A stretch of 61,941 nucleotides of DNA from Meiothermus taiwanensis DSM 14542 (GTDB taxonomy: Bacteria; Deinococcota; Deinococci; Deinococcales; Thermaceae), in contig AXWR01000017.1 in assembly GCA_000482765.1 (NCBI GenBank), positions 1-61,941 of the forward strand, written 5' to 3'. A program made the translations under genes and the position numbers. Below are positions 22,577 to 29,498 of the stretch, piece by piece (the first letter of the stretch is position 1; each line of letters starts with the position of its first letter). Below the pieces are notes generated by a model. It saw only the letters and a list, made by a program, of their open reading frames with translations. It had not been told where the DNA came from and did not search any database.

Positions 22577-23521
22577 TCAGCGCTTGGCTGACAGCGGACT
22601 GCCCTTGCGGTGGGCCTCGATGGCGTCATGGACGCTGAGCTTGGAGTACGTGTCCACCATTTTCATACGTGAGTGGCCCATCAGCTGCTGGATGACCTTG
22701 CGGCTCACCGCGTTGGCGTCCATCTCCGTGACCATGCCGCGCCAGAAGGAGCGGGAGGTCATGTGGGGCACCCCTGCCTTGTCACACAGCCGCTCGATGA
22801 GCTGGCGCAGGCTGAGGCGGTTCATGGCCCTGACGTGGCCCGCGTACCCGCACAGAAACAGTGCTTGCGACTCGTGCTCGCCGCGCTCCTGCCGCAGATA
22901 GCGGTTAATGCGAATGCGTACCTGACGGCTCACCGGCACAATACGGTCCTTGCCGCCCTTGCCCTGGCGGATGAGAACGGTGCCATCGTCGCGCAGGTCG
23001 GTGAGCTCGAGGTTACACAGCACGCACGCAGTCCCGAGTCGAAAAGCAGGTTGATGATGGCCTGGTCCCGCAGGGGGTTGCGGGTTTTTCCCGCCGTCGC
23101 GAAGAGTTTGTGGAAGACCGACGTCTGCACTACAGGCAGGTCCTTGCGGTCGTCGAGCTTGGGGAAGAAAGCCTTGCGAAAGTCCTTCTTCTCGAAGGGG
23201 CTTGGCCCAGCAACAACCTCGTACTCGTGCAACCAGTTGACGAAGGTCTGCACCGGGCGCAGCCGGGTATGCACGGCCGAGTCGGGGAGCTTGTCCTTGG
23301 TCTTGCGACCCCAATTCTCCCTTGTGCTGCTGGCGGGTCCAGGCCGCAAAGGTGAGGAGGAAGCGCGCGTTGACCTGGGAGGCGTAGACGACCTCCCGGG
23401 AGGCGCAGTAGTCGAGGAACTTGTTCAGGGCGAAGCGGTAGTTGCGGTAGCTGGTGGCGCTCAGTTGCTCTTCCTTGAGGGTCATGAACTCATTGAGCAG
23501 GTGACGCAAGGATTCTTCCAT
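22577..23521 (-). pseudogene. Tyrosine recombinase with two frameshifts
   Basis: ATG at 23521 follows GGAGG. The first 65 residues (HLLNEFMTLKEEQLSATSYR and on) are a core-binding SAM-like domain. Near 23322 the frame shifts to one that reads VQTFVNWLHEYEVVAG, DFRKAFFPKLDD and NLLFDSGLRA (catalytic Arg). Near 23030 it returns to the first frame, giving GKGGKDRIVPVSRQ (catalytic Lys), then MGHSRMKMVDTYSKLS with the last His and the nucleophile Tyr. The HxxR box is unusual (HMTSRSFWR). Two compensating shifts mean the natural protein had one frame; either the gene is dead or the assembly has two single-base errors. It would have integrated an older element. Confidence 0.75.
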
Positions 23522-23685
23522 CTCGGCCTCCTGCCGGGATGAAATGAACACACCAGTGGTGTCGCTATGAGCACATCATTTCGCGCGATTTTGACAAAAA
23601 CAGGGATTTGTGCATGTACGTCCGAGACGCATTCGGGAACAAAACGACGACCTCACCCTTACCAAGTGTGGCGGTCAACTCCAAG

Positions 23686-23852
23686 GTTGCACTCAGGTGA
23701 AAGCCTGAGTGAGGATTGAAACACGGAAAGGCCAAACTACCTTTCTTCCCTATACGTCGCACTCAGGTGGGAGCCTGAGTGAGGATTGAAACATGACCCG
23801 GCCTGGGCGGATGGGCTGGGTGGTGGCGTTGCCCTCAGGCGAGAGCCTGGGT
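23686..23852 (+). CRISPR. Mini CRISPR array: two full repeats, one degenerate end repeat, two spacers
   Basis: Two 37-base repeats at 23686-23722 and 23756-23792 differ at only three positions and end in GAGGATTGAAAC, the 3' handle seen in many type I-A/B and type III repeats. Internal arms CTCAGG and CCTGAG make the hairpin. Spacer 1 is 33 bases (23723-23755) and spacer 2 is 35 bases (23793-23827). A third repeat starts at 23828 with the same first half but its second half is replaced by a T run. Array direction is rightward, so the leader would be 23566-23685. No cas gene is in the window, so it must use cas proteins encoded elsewhere or be inactive. Confidence 0.85.
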
Positions 23853-23860
23853 GCTTTTTT
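23831..23860 (+). terminator. Degenerate last CRISPR repeat that looks like a terminator
   Basis: The repeat hairpin CTCAGGC-GAGA-GCCTGGG is followed by TGCTTTTTT. The stem derives from the CRISPR repeat; the GATTGAAAC handle is lost. It would end the crRNA precursor. Confidence 0.6.
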
Positions 23861-24291
23861 GCCCTGCCGTACCCCCTGCACCCAGAAACACAGCGGGGGT
23901 ATTCCAGTACTGCCCCCACCCGGGCCCGGGGCTTTTTCGACTTCCGGTGCGGGATAGCAAAGAAAAACCGATGCGCATGGGGTTTGCTGATTTTCCCTTT
24001 ATTTCTCAATAGGCGACATTGCGAAACATGCCTTGCAGTAATAAGCTGGGCCCATGCACCCCCTCCGGCTGGAAGCGAAAAAACGCAGGGCCGCAGCCCG
24101 AGGCCGCCCTGCCGGTCAACCCAGGGCGTGGCCACCGGAGGGGGAGCCGCAACCTGGGGCTGCGCTTCGGGCGGCTGTACCGGGAGCTGGGCTTTGGGGA
24201 CCGGTACCGGGGGCTGCGCACCCTGCGCCACCGGGCCGGCCCCTACAGGACATCCACGCGGTGAGCTTTTACGGCAAAGGGTGGTGAACTT
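23861..24291. other. 430 bases with no supported gene
   Basis: Plus-strand frames of 77-81 codons exist here but have no good ribosome site and look like GC-driven chance frames. One, ending near 24264, has protein-like text (LGLRFGRLYRELGFGDRYRG) and might be the tail of a decayed gene. No repeat or RNA is evident. Confidence 0.3.
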
Positions 24292-24531
24292 ATGAAAGAC
24301 TCTCAGTGGAATATGCGGTTGAGCTACCGGCCCGAGAAAGACCGCGAAGGCCTCGACCCGGAGGGGTATGAGCGCCTCTCGTTCTACGGCGACTTTTTTA
24401 CCGAGGATGAGCTGGCCAGTATTGCCCGTGCGCTTGAGTATGTCCGAAAAAATCCTCTGCCGGACGACCCTGAGGAGCTCGAGGCCCAGGTACGGGAGGC
24501 GGAGGAGCGCCGAGGGCGGGAGCAGAAGTAG
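24292..24531 (+). CDS. Small unknown protein related to the end of the 25733 gene product
   Basis: This encodes 79 residues. ATG at 24292 follows GGGTGGTGAACTT. The stretch RLSYRPEKDREGLDPEGYER, then FYGDFFTEDELASIARAL and NPLPDDPEELEAQVREAEER, matches almost word for word the last 75 residues of the protein encoded at 25733-26335 (RLSYQPQKDHEGLDPDGYEN, FYGDFLTQEELAEIAQVL, HPLPEDPEQVKAELQAYEER). It is thus a single-domain relative of that protein. It is acidic and soluble with no known motif; function unknown. Confidence 0.65.
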   Translation: MKDSQWNMRLSYRPEKDREGLDPEGYERLSFYGDFFTEDELASIARALEYVRKNPLPDDPEELEAQVREAEERRGREQK

Positions 24532-24533
24532 CG

Positions 24534-24831
24534 CTACTCCTTGGGGGCCCAGTCGGGCAGGCGGTCTTCCTTGTCCATGCGCCGGAAGGGCACGTTCTCG
24601 TAGTAGATGGTTCTGTTGTAACTGGAAGCGCCACTCACCCCAGGAGCCGTCGCTGCCCTTGTAGAGGGCGTGGTAGCCCCAGCCGTAGTCGGGCCTCCAC
24701 AAAGGCACCTTGTCAAAGCCCACCAGCTTCCAGCGCACCCCGTCCTGCTCAAACTCGATGCGGTCTTTGAAGGGGAAGCGCTCCGGGGGTAGACCGTACT
24801 CTGGTTCAGCCCAGCGCTTGCCGATGTTCAT
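24534..24831 (-). pseudogene. Frameshifted copy of the small gene at 7980
   Basis: ATG at 24831 opens MNIGKRWAEPEYGLPPERFP and keeps the family text through YGWGYHALYKGSDGSW and EWRFQ. At about 24620 one extra T shifts the frame; the other frame then gives the matching tail YNRTIYYENVPFRRMDKEDRL and the stop at 24534-24536. In the 7980 copy the same point reads on without a shift. So this copy is broken by a single base insertion, or contains a sequencing error. It converges with the 24292 gene, with two bases between the stop codons. Confidence 0.75.
24657..24765. repeat. 109-base direct repeat, copy 2 (coding)
   Basis: Copy of 8117-8225 with one visible difference, inside the frameshifted member of the small gene family. 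Confidence 0.85.
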
Positions 24832-24974
24832 ACCACCAGTGTACCTGCTGGCGGTGCTGGTGCCCAGGCGAGCGATGTTCCGTTTTGCACCCTATGTGGG
24901 TGTAAAGCCACCAGGCCAGCAGTCCTCTTTTGCAGGGCTGCTGAATAACACTACGGGTTTTTTAGCAGACCCGG

Positions 24975-25630
24975 CCCGTGACTTTCACCAACGAAGCCGC
25001 CGGCAGCAGCGGCAACTGGAGGCCGAGCACCGGCGGCAGGAGCGGGCCCGTTGCCTGCGCGAGGCCGAGCGGGCCATGGTGCTGCACGCCAAGGAGGCCA
25101 AGCAGCGCTACCTGGAGGGCCGCATTAACGAGACCGAGGAGCGCAATGCCGAGCTGACCGCGTATGTCGAGGAGCTCCAGGGCATCCTGGAGCACACCCT
25201 CACGGTTGACGACACCATCAGCTTCGAGTCCCTGCTCATCCGCGAGAGGTTCACCCCGGCCCCGGTCCCCCACGAGCTGGTAGCGGGGCAACCCCGGCCC
25301 CAGGAGGCCGCCTTCCTGGGCCAGCTCAAGCCCCCTAGCCTGCTGGAGCGGGCTCTGGGGTTGCAGGGCCTCTAACAGCGGGAGCTCGAGGCCGCCCAGG
25401 CCCAGTACCAGGCCGAGCAGGAGGCGGACCGTCCCGGCCAAGGCCTAGCCCGCGCCCGGCGACCCCGCGACGCCGAACAGCGAGCCCGGTTTTTTTCGCC
25501 CGAGGGGCGGCGGGCCACCGACCGTAGGCATCGGGCACGGACGCCCGCCGCAGGGCAGGAGGAGCCCTTGCCGCCGCGCCCCGGACGGCCTGTCCCTTCC
25601 CCCATCCCGGCGTTCGGCCCTGGCGAGCTG
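24975..25630 (+). pseudogene. Remnant of an Mrr-type restriction endonuclease, coiled-coil part
   Basis: The frame reads RRQQRQLEAEHRRQERARCL, then a long Glu/Arg coiled coil, then NAELTAYVEELQGILEHTL with TVDDTISFESLLIRERF. This layout (charged coil, then L-x-VDD-x-I-x-FESL) is common at the N-terminus of Mrr-cat restriction endonuclease-like proteins. A TAA at 25373-25375 interrupts, yet the same frame keeps coil-like text after it (QRELEAAQAQYQAEQEAD) to about 25630. The catalytic Mrr domain is not found. No convincing start is seen either. It is read as a dead fragment of a defence gene. Confidence 0.5.
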
Positions 25631-25732
25631 TGAGGACCGGGCTCGCTCCATTCCCGTCGGCACCCACGGCGTTCGAGTCCCCCATGGCGAAGACGGCGGC
25701 CCCTCGCCGCCGTCGCCAGCCCGCCGGGGTGA

Positions 25733-26335
25733 TTAGGGGTCCTTGCGCTGGTGGCGCTCCTCGTAGGCCTGCAGCTCGGCCTTGACCTGTTCGGGGTCTT
25801 CCGGAAGGGGGTGCATCATGCGCTGTTCGCGCAGCACCTGGGCGATTTCCGCCAGTTCCTCCTGGGTCAGGAAGTCGCCGTAGAACTCCAGGTTCTCGTA
25901 GCCGTCCGGGTCCAGTCCCTCATGGTCCTTCTGGGGTTGGTAGGACAGGCGTGTGAGCCTGGGGCGCTGCCCCTCCTGCTCCGCCTCGGCGAAGGCCTGG
26001 CGCAGCTCCTCGAGGAACTCGGGGCGCTCCGCTTGCAGGCGGCGCGCGGTCTCCCGCGCGACCTCGCGCCACACGTCGCGGGCCTGCTGCCCCGAAAGCC
26101 CGGCCCCCTTGCCCCGGCGCTTGAGTTTCGGCCCGGTGACCTGCAAGCGGGCCGGGATTTCGAGTTCGAGAGTGACCTTCAAGCCGGCCGGGCTTTCGAG
26201 CTCGATGGTCTCAACCTCCGGCTCGTCCCCCTGCGCTCCAGGCCCAGCCTGTTCGGGCGACGGCGATTCCCCCTGCCCCTCGCGCTCGGGAGCCTCAAGC
26301 CCGCGCTTTTTCGAGTCGTCCCGGATATCTGCCAT
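25733..26335 (-). CDS. Unknown acidic protein with a duplicated C-terminal domain
   Basis: This encodes 200 residues. ATG at 26335 is four bases after AGGAGG; the GTG at 26338 is too close. Residues 1-45 are Glu/Pro/Gly-rich and probably unstructured. A strand-like part follows (VETIELESPAGLKVTLELEI), then a basic linker and a helix pair (VWREVARETARRLQAERPEF). The last 75 residues are the same domain as the 24292 product. No membrane segment or enzyme motif. It lies just left of the integrase gene and reads the same way. Function unknown; presumably island cargo. Confidence 0.65.
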   Translation of the reverse strand: MADIRDDSKKRGLEAPEREGQGESPSPEQAGPGAQGDEPEVETIELESPAGLKVTLELEIPARLQVTGPKLKRRGKGAGLSGQQARDVWREVARETARRLQAERPEFLEELRQAFAEAEQEGQRPRLTRLSYQPQKDHEGLDPDGYENLEFYGDFLTQEELAEIAQVLREQRMMHPLPEDPEQVKAELQAYEERHQRKDP

Positions 26336-26516
26336 CACACCTCCTGCATCCGCGCGGCTTGGCGGGACATCCCCAGCAGGACCGAGGCGTCACAGCTAAT
26401 AGCCATCTTGCCTGTCAGGATAAACGGTCTCGTGCCCCATGACTACCTCACCAGGACGTCAGCAGGAAGGGGATATGGCTGGGAGTGGAAATCCGCCTGC
26501 TGCCTGTGGACGAGAA

Positions 26517-26538
26517 GCCCGCCGGTGGGTCGGCGGGC
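26517..26538 (-). terminator. Terminator-like hairpin after the integrase gene
   Basis: GCCCGCCG and CGGCGGGC pair around a 6-base loop, 9 bases beyond the integrase stop. Followed on the minus strand by TTCTCG only, so a modest T run. Confidence 0.55.
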
Positions 26539-26546
26539 GAGCAGGG

Positions 26547-27725
26547 CTAGGCGGGGGCCTGCTCCTGGTCCAGCAAGGCGTCCATCACCTGCGCCGCCTG
26601 GGTGAGCTCGTCGCTGTAGAGGTGGCGGTAGAGACGGGCGGTGAACTCGGGGGTGGAGTGGCCTAGAGTCTTGGAGACTACCTCTAGGGGCACCCCCCGC
26701 AGCCGGGCCAGCGAGGCATACGAGTGCCGCAGCCCATGGAGAGTGATGTACGGCAGCCCGGCCTCCTGCACCAGGCGGCGGAATGTAGCGGTGAGGCTGG
26801 TGGGGTAGGCGGGCCTGCCGCCCCGGCCCAGCAGCACGTACTCGGGCTCAGGCCAACCCTTCTTCCTGGCCTCGGCGAGCTGCTTCTCCCGCAGTTCGCT
26901 CAGCATCGCCAACAGCCGGGGGCCGAGGGGTAGGCGGCGCTGGGAGAGCTCGGTTTTGGGGGTGCCCTCCACCGTCTCGCGCCGGGCGCGGGTGCGGTTG
27001 TTGTCCACAGTCAGGGTGCCCTTCTCGAAGTCGATGCTCGACCACCTCAGGCCGTTGATTTCCCCGCGCCTTAGCCCGGTGAGGGCGGCCAGGTGCAGCA
27101 CCGCTTCATAGCGGTGGCCCTTGACGTGCTTGAAGAAGGCGCGGGTCTGCTCAGGGGTCCAGACCTGCTTCTTGGAGACCTTGGGGCGGGGTGGGTCCAC
27201 CCCCTGGGTAGGGTTGGAGGGGATGAGCCGCCACTCCACCGCCTGGTCGAGGGCCATCTTGAGCACCGCGAAGGCGTAGTGGGTGGTGCGCTCGCTGTAA
27301 CGGCGCACAGACTTGCCAACTATGTAGGTGTCGCGGCGCATCCGGGTGATGAAGTCCTGGATGAGCAGCGGGTGGAGCTGCCCGAGCTCGGTGGTGCCCA
27401 GGTAGCGCTTGAGGTGGGCCGCCGAGTGTTGGTAGGAGGTGTAGGTGGTGAGCTTGACCTTGTTCTCCTGGTGGGCTAGCCAGCGGTCGAGGTAGTCGCC
27501 CAGGGTGACTTTCTCGGGCTTGACCACCAGGCCCCTGCCGTGTTGGGTCACCAGGTTGGCGAGGGCTAGCTCGACCTCCTTGCGGGTCTTACCCCGGATG
27601 CGCTTGCGGATGCGCCTGCCGTCCGGGGAAAGGCCGAGGTCAATCTCGCCGACCCAGCCGCCGCGCTGCTTGTCCTCGAATACTGTGCCAGCGCCTTTTC
27701 CTCTCCTGCGTGTCCTGCGTGCCAT
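26547..27725 (-). CDS. Tyrosine-type site-specific integrase
   Basis: This encodes 392 residues and is intact. The N-terminal arm-binding domain has GTVFEDKQRGGWVGEIDLG and RIRGKTRKEVELAL. The core-binding SAM-like domain begins near TLGDYLDRWLAHQ. In the catalytic domain the Arg is in LTGLRRGEINGL, Lys in GTPKTELSQRRLPL, the His-x-x-Arg box is HGLRHSYASL, and LGHSTPEFTARLYRH supplies the last His and the Tyr nucleophile. It is a phage/ICE-type integrase that recombines an attachment site in the host chromosome. The tRNA-Thr gene 134 bases from its start is the obvious target. GGAAAGGA lies before the ATG. Confidence 0.92.
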   Translation of the reverse strand: MARRTRRRGKGAGTVFEDKQRGGWVGEIDLGLSPDGRRIRKRIRGKTRKEVELALANLVTQHGRGLVVKPEKVTLGDYLDRWLAHQENKVKLTTYTSYQHSAAHLKRYLGTTELGQLHPLLIQDFITRMRRDTYIVGKSVRRYSERTTHYAFAVLKMALDQAVEWRLIPSNPTQGVDPPRPKVSKKQVWTPEQTRAFFKHVKGHRYEAVLHLAALTGLRRGEINGLRWSSIDFEKGTLTVDNNRTRARRETVEGTPKTELSQRRLPLGPRLLAMLSELREKQLAEARKKGWPEPEYVLLGRGGRPAYPTSLTATFRRLVQEAGLPYITLHGLRHSYASLARLRGVPLEVVSKTLGHSTPEFTARLYRHLYSDELTQAAQVMDALLDQEQAPA

Positions 27726-27795
27726 CGTCGTTGGTGTTCCTTTCCGCTCCGGTATAAAGACTTTGATTGCCTACCAAATGGCTACCATAGCAGAC

Positions 27796-27819
27796 AAAAG
27801 CCCCCCTAGGGGGGCTTTT
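27796..27819 (-). terminator. Perfect-palindrome terminator downstream of tRNA-Thr
   Basis: AAAAGCCCCCC-TA-GGGGGGCTTTT is fully self-complementary and carries A and T runs on its sides, so it can act on both strands. It lies 40 bases after the 3' end of the tRNA gene. Confidence 0.8.
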
Positions 27820-27858
27820 GCACATCGAGGATTTTTGCGTCCTGGGCCTTATTCTTAC

Positions 27859-27933
27859 TGGAGCCGGTGGTCGGATTTGAACCGACGACCGCTCGATTAC
27901 GAATCGAGTGCTCTACCGCTGAGCTACACCGGC
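27859..27933 (-). tRNA. tRNA-Thr (anticodon CGT)
   Basis: On the minus strand the gene starts GCCGGTG, has D arm AGCTCAGCGGTAGAGC, anticodon stem CTCGA/TCGAG around loop TTCGTAA, T arm with GGTTCAAATCC, and ends CACCGGC-T with an encoded CCA. Acceptor arms pair perfectly. Anticodon CGT reads the Thr codon ACG. It is intact up to CCA, as expected if an element integrated using its 3' end and restored it. Confidence 0.95.
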
Positions 27934-27982
27934 AGGCCTTGGTTATTTTAGCGGCAAGAGCGCATGTGGTAAAGTCTCGGCG

Positions 27983-28699
27983 ATGAAACGCAAGGATGGC
28001 CGCGCGGCCGAGGAGTTGCGCCCCCTCACAATACGCATGGGTTATGTGCACTACGCCGAGGGTTCGGCGCTGGTCGAGCTGGGGCATACCAAGGTGCTTG
28101 TCAATGTTTCACTAACCGATGGGGTGCCCCGGCACGTCTCGGGCCGCCAAGGCTGGCTGATGGCCGAGTACAACCTGCTGCCCCGCTCCACCAAAGAACG
28201 TAAAGAGCGTGAACGCCAGAAAATATCGGGCCGCACCGCGGAGATTCAGCGTTTTTTGGGGCGGGCTTTCCGGGCTGTGCTGGACTTGAGCCTGCTGCCT
28301 AACAAAACCGTGGTGATAGATGCCGACGTAATTCAGGCCGACGGCGGAACCCGCGTGGCCTCGCTTTTGGGGGGCTATGCGGCGCTCTATATGGCCATGG
28401 ATCGGCTGGTCAGGCAAGGCAAGCTGGACGAATGGCCCCTTACCGAGTTCGCTGCGGTGAGCGTGGGCTGGATGAGCGACAATAGCCTGCTGCTCGACCT
28501 AACCCAGCTCGAGGATGAAAACGCCTGGGCCGACCTGACCGTGGTAGCGACCCAGTCCGGCGACATCATCGAGCTGCACGGGGCAGGGGAAGGCCGTCCA
28601 GTACCCAGAAGCACCTACCAGGCCATGCTGGAGATGGGTCTGACGCATATACCCGAGCTGGTGCGCCGGGTGCACGCCCAGCTCAAGAACCGCGTCTGA
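27983..28699 (+). CDS. rph: RNase PH
   Basis: This encodes 238 residues, the usual length. It is a phosphate-dependent 3'-to-5' exoribonuclease that trims tRNA 3' ends. The family text is clear: RKDGRAAEELRPLTI at the N-terminus, MAEYNLLPRST, the Arg-rich helix SGRTAEIQRFLGRAFRAVLD, IDADVIQADGGTRVASLLGG (phosphate and active site) and the C-terminal AVSVGWM with DLTQLEDENAWADL. It forms a hexamer of dimers in other bacteria. It starts 49 bases after the 5' end of the divergent tRNA-Thr and leads the rph-rdgB pair. A TAAAGT box seven bases before ATG suggests a leaderless message. Confidence 0.97.
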   Translation: MKRKDGRAAEELRPLTIRMGYVHYAEGSALVELGHTKVLVNVSLTDGVPRHVSGRQGWLMAEYNLLPRSTKERKERERQKISGRTAEIQRFLGRAFRAVLDLSLLPNKTVVIDADVIQADGGTRVASLLGGYAALYMAMDRLVRQGKLDEWPLTEFAAVSVGWMSDNSLLLDLTQLEDENAWADLTVVATQSGDIIELHGAGEGRPVPRSTYQAMLEMGLTHIPELVRRVHAQLKNRV

Positions 28700-28789
28700 G
28701 GAAGCATGCCAAACCGCCCAGGCCCGCAACCTCAACAGAACACCACGGCAACCCATCCGCTCAGCTTTTTATGGATTAAGATAGTATAG

Positions 28790-29401
28790 ATGCATCTGTT
28801 GATCGCCACTTCCAACCCAGGCAAGTTTCGTGAGATTCGGGAAGGGCTCGCGCCTTTGGGTTGGACGCTGTTTTCCTTGCTCGATTATCCCTTCAAAATG
28901 CCGCCCGAGGAAGGCTCTACCTTTGAAGACAATGCCGTGCTCAAAGCGGCCTTTGCCGCTAAGCAGAGCGGACTGCCCACCCTGGCTGACGACTCGGGCC
29001 TCGAGGTCGCTGCTCTAGGGGGCGAGCCCGGGGTCTACTCGGCCCGTTATGGCAACAAAAAAACCGACACCGAGCGCAATGTATACCTGCTCGAGCGCCT
29101 TAAGGGTGTCCCCCCATCCGAGCGCAAGGCCCGGTTTGTGGCCGTGCTGGTGATGGCCTATCCCGATGGCTACATGGAGCTTTACCGGGGCGAGACCGAG
29201 GGAGAGATCCTCGAGGCCCCCCGTGGGGAGTGGGGCTTTGGCTACGACCCTTTGTTTTATCTGCCCGAAGCTGGCAAGACCTTTGCCGAGATGACCCTCG
29301 AGGAAAAGGCCGCGTACTCCCACCGGGGCAAGGCTTTGCGGCAACTTCTCGAGGCCCACAAGCTCGGGCTGGCTCGCAAGGAACAACCTTTGCAGGAATA
29401 G
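28790..29401 (+). CDS. rdgB: Non-canonical purine NTP pyrophosphatase (RdgB/HAM1)
   Basis: This encodes 203 residues. It hydrolyses ITP, dITP and XTP to the monophosphates, keeping damaged purines out of DNA and RNA. Motifs are LLIATSNPGKFREI at the N-terminus, FEDNAVLKAAFAAKQSGLPT, the catalytic LADDSGLEVAALGGEPGVYSA, and GEWGFGYDPLFYLPEAGKTF with the following EMTLEEKAAYSHRGKALRQL. It is next to rph, a pairing that is common in bacteria. Start is the ATG at 28790; no strong ribosome site is seen. Confidence 0.97.
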   Translation: MHLLIATSNPGKFREIREGLAPLGWTLFSLLDYPFKMPPEEGSTFEDNAVLKAAFAAKQSGLPTLADDSGLEVAALGGEPGVYSARYGNKKTDTERNVYLLERLKGVPPSERKARFVAVLVMAYPDGYMELYRGETEGEILEAPRGEWGFGYDPLFYLPEAGKTFAEMTLEEKAAYSHRGKALRQLLEAHKLGLARKEQPLQE

Positions 29402-29498
29402 ACCCTTCCCGCGCCGGCACAGCGAGCATACGAAGCAAACCTGACATACGTCCTATCCTGCTGGGCTGGCTGGGCTATACTGACCCTTTGGGTTAGGT

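Noticed and set aside
24019..24287. Two overlapping frames of 77 and 81 codons
   Set aside because: No ribosome site, Arg/Pro/Gly-rich text, no similarity to neighbours; too weak to call.
23737..24736. Long minus-strand open frame running across the CRISPR array
   Set aside because: Only its first 70 codons (24831 to about 24620) match the small gene family; after the frameshift the rest is a chance frame over repeats and noncoding sequence.
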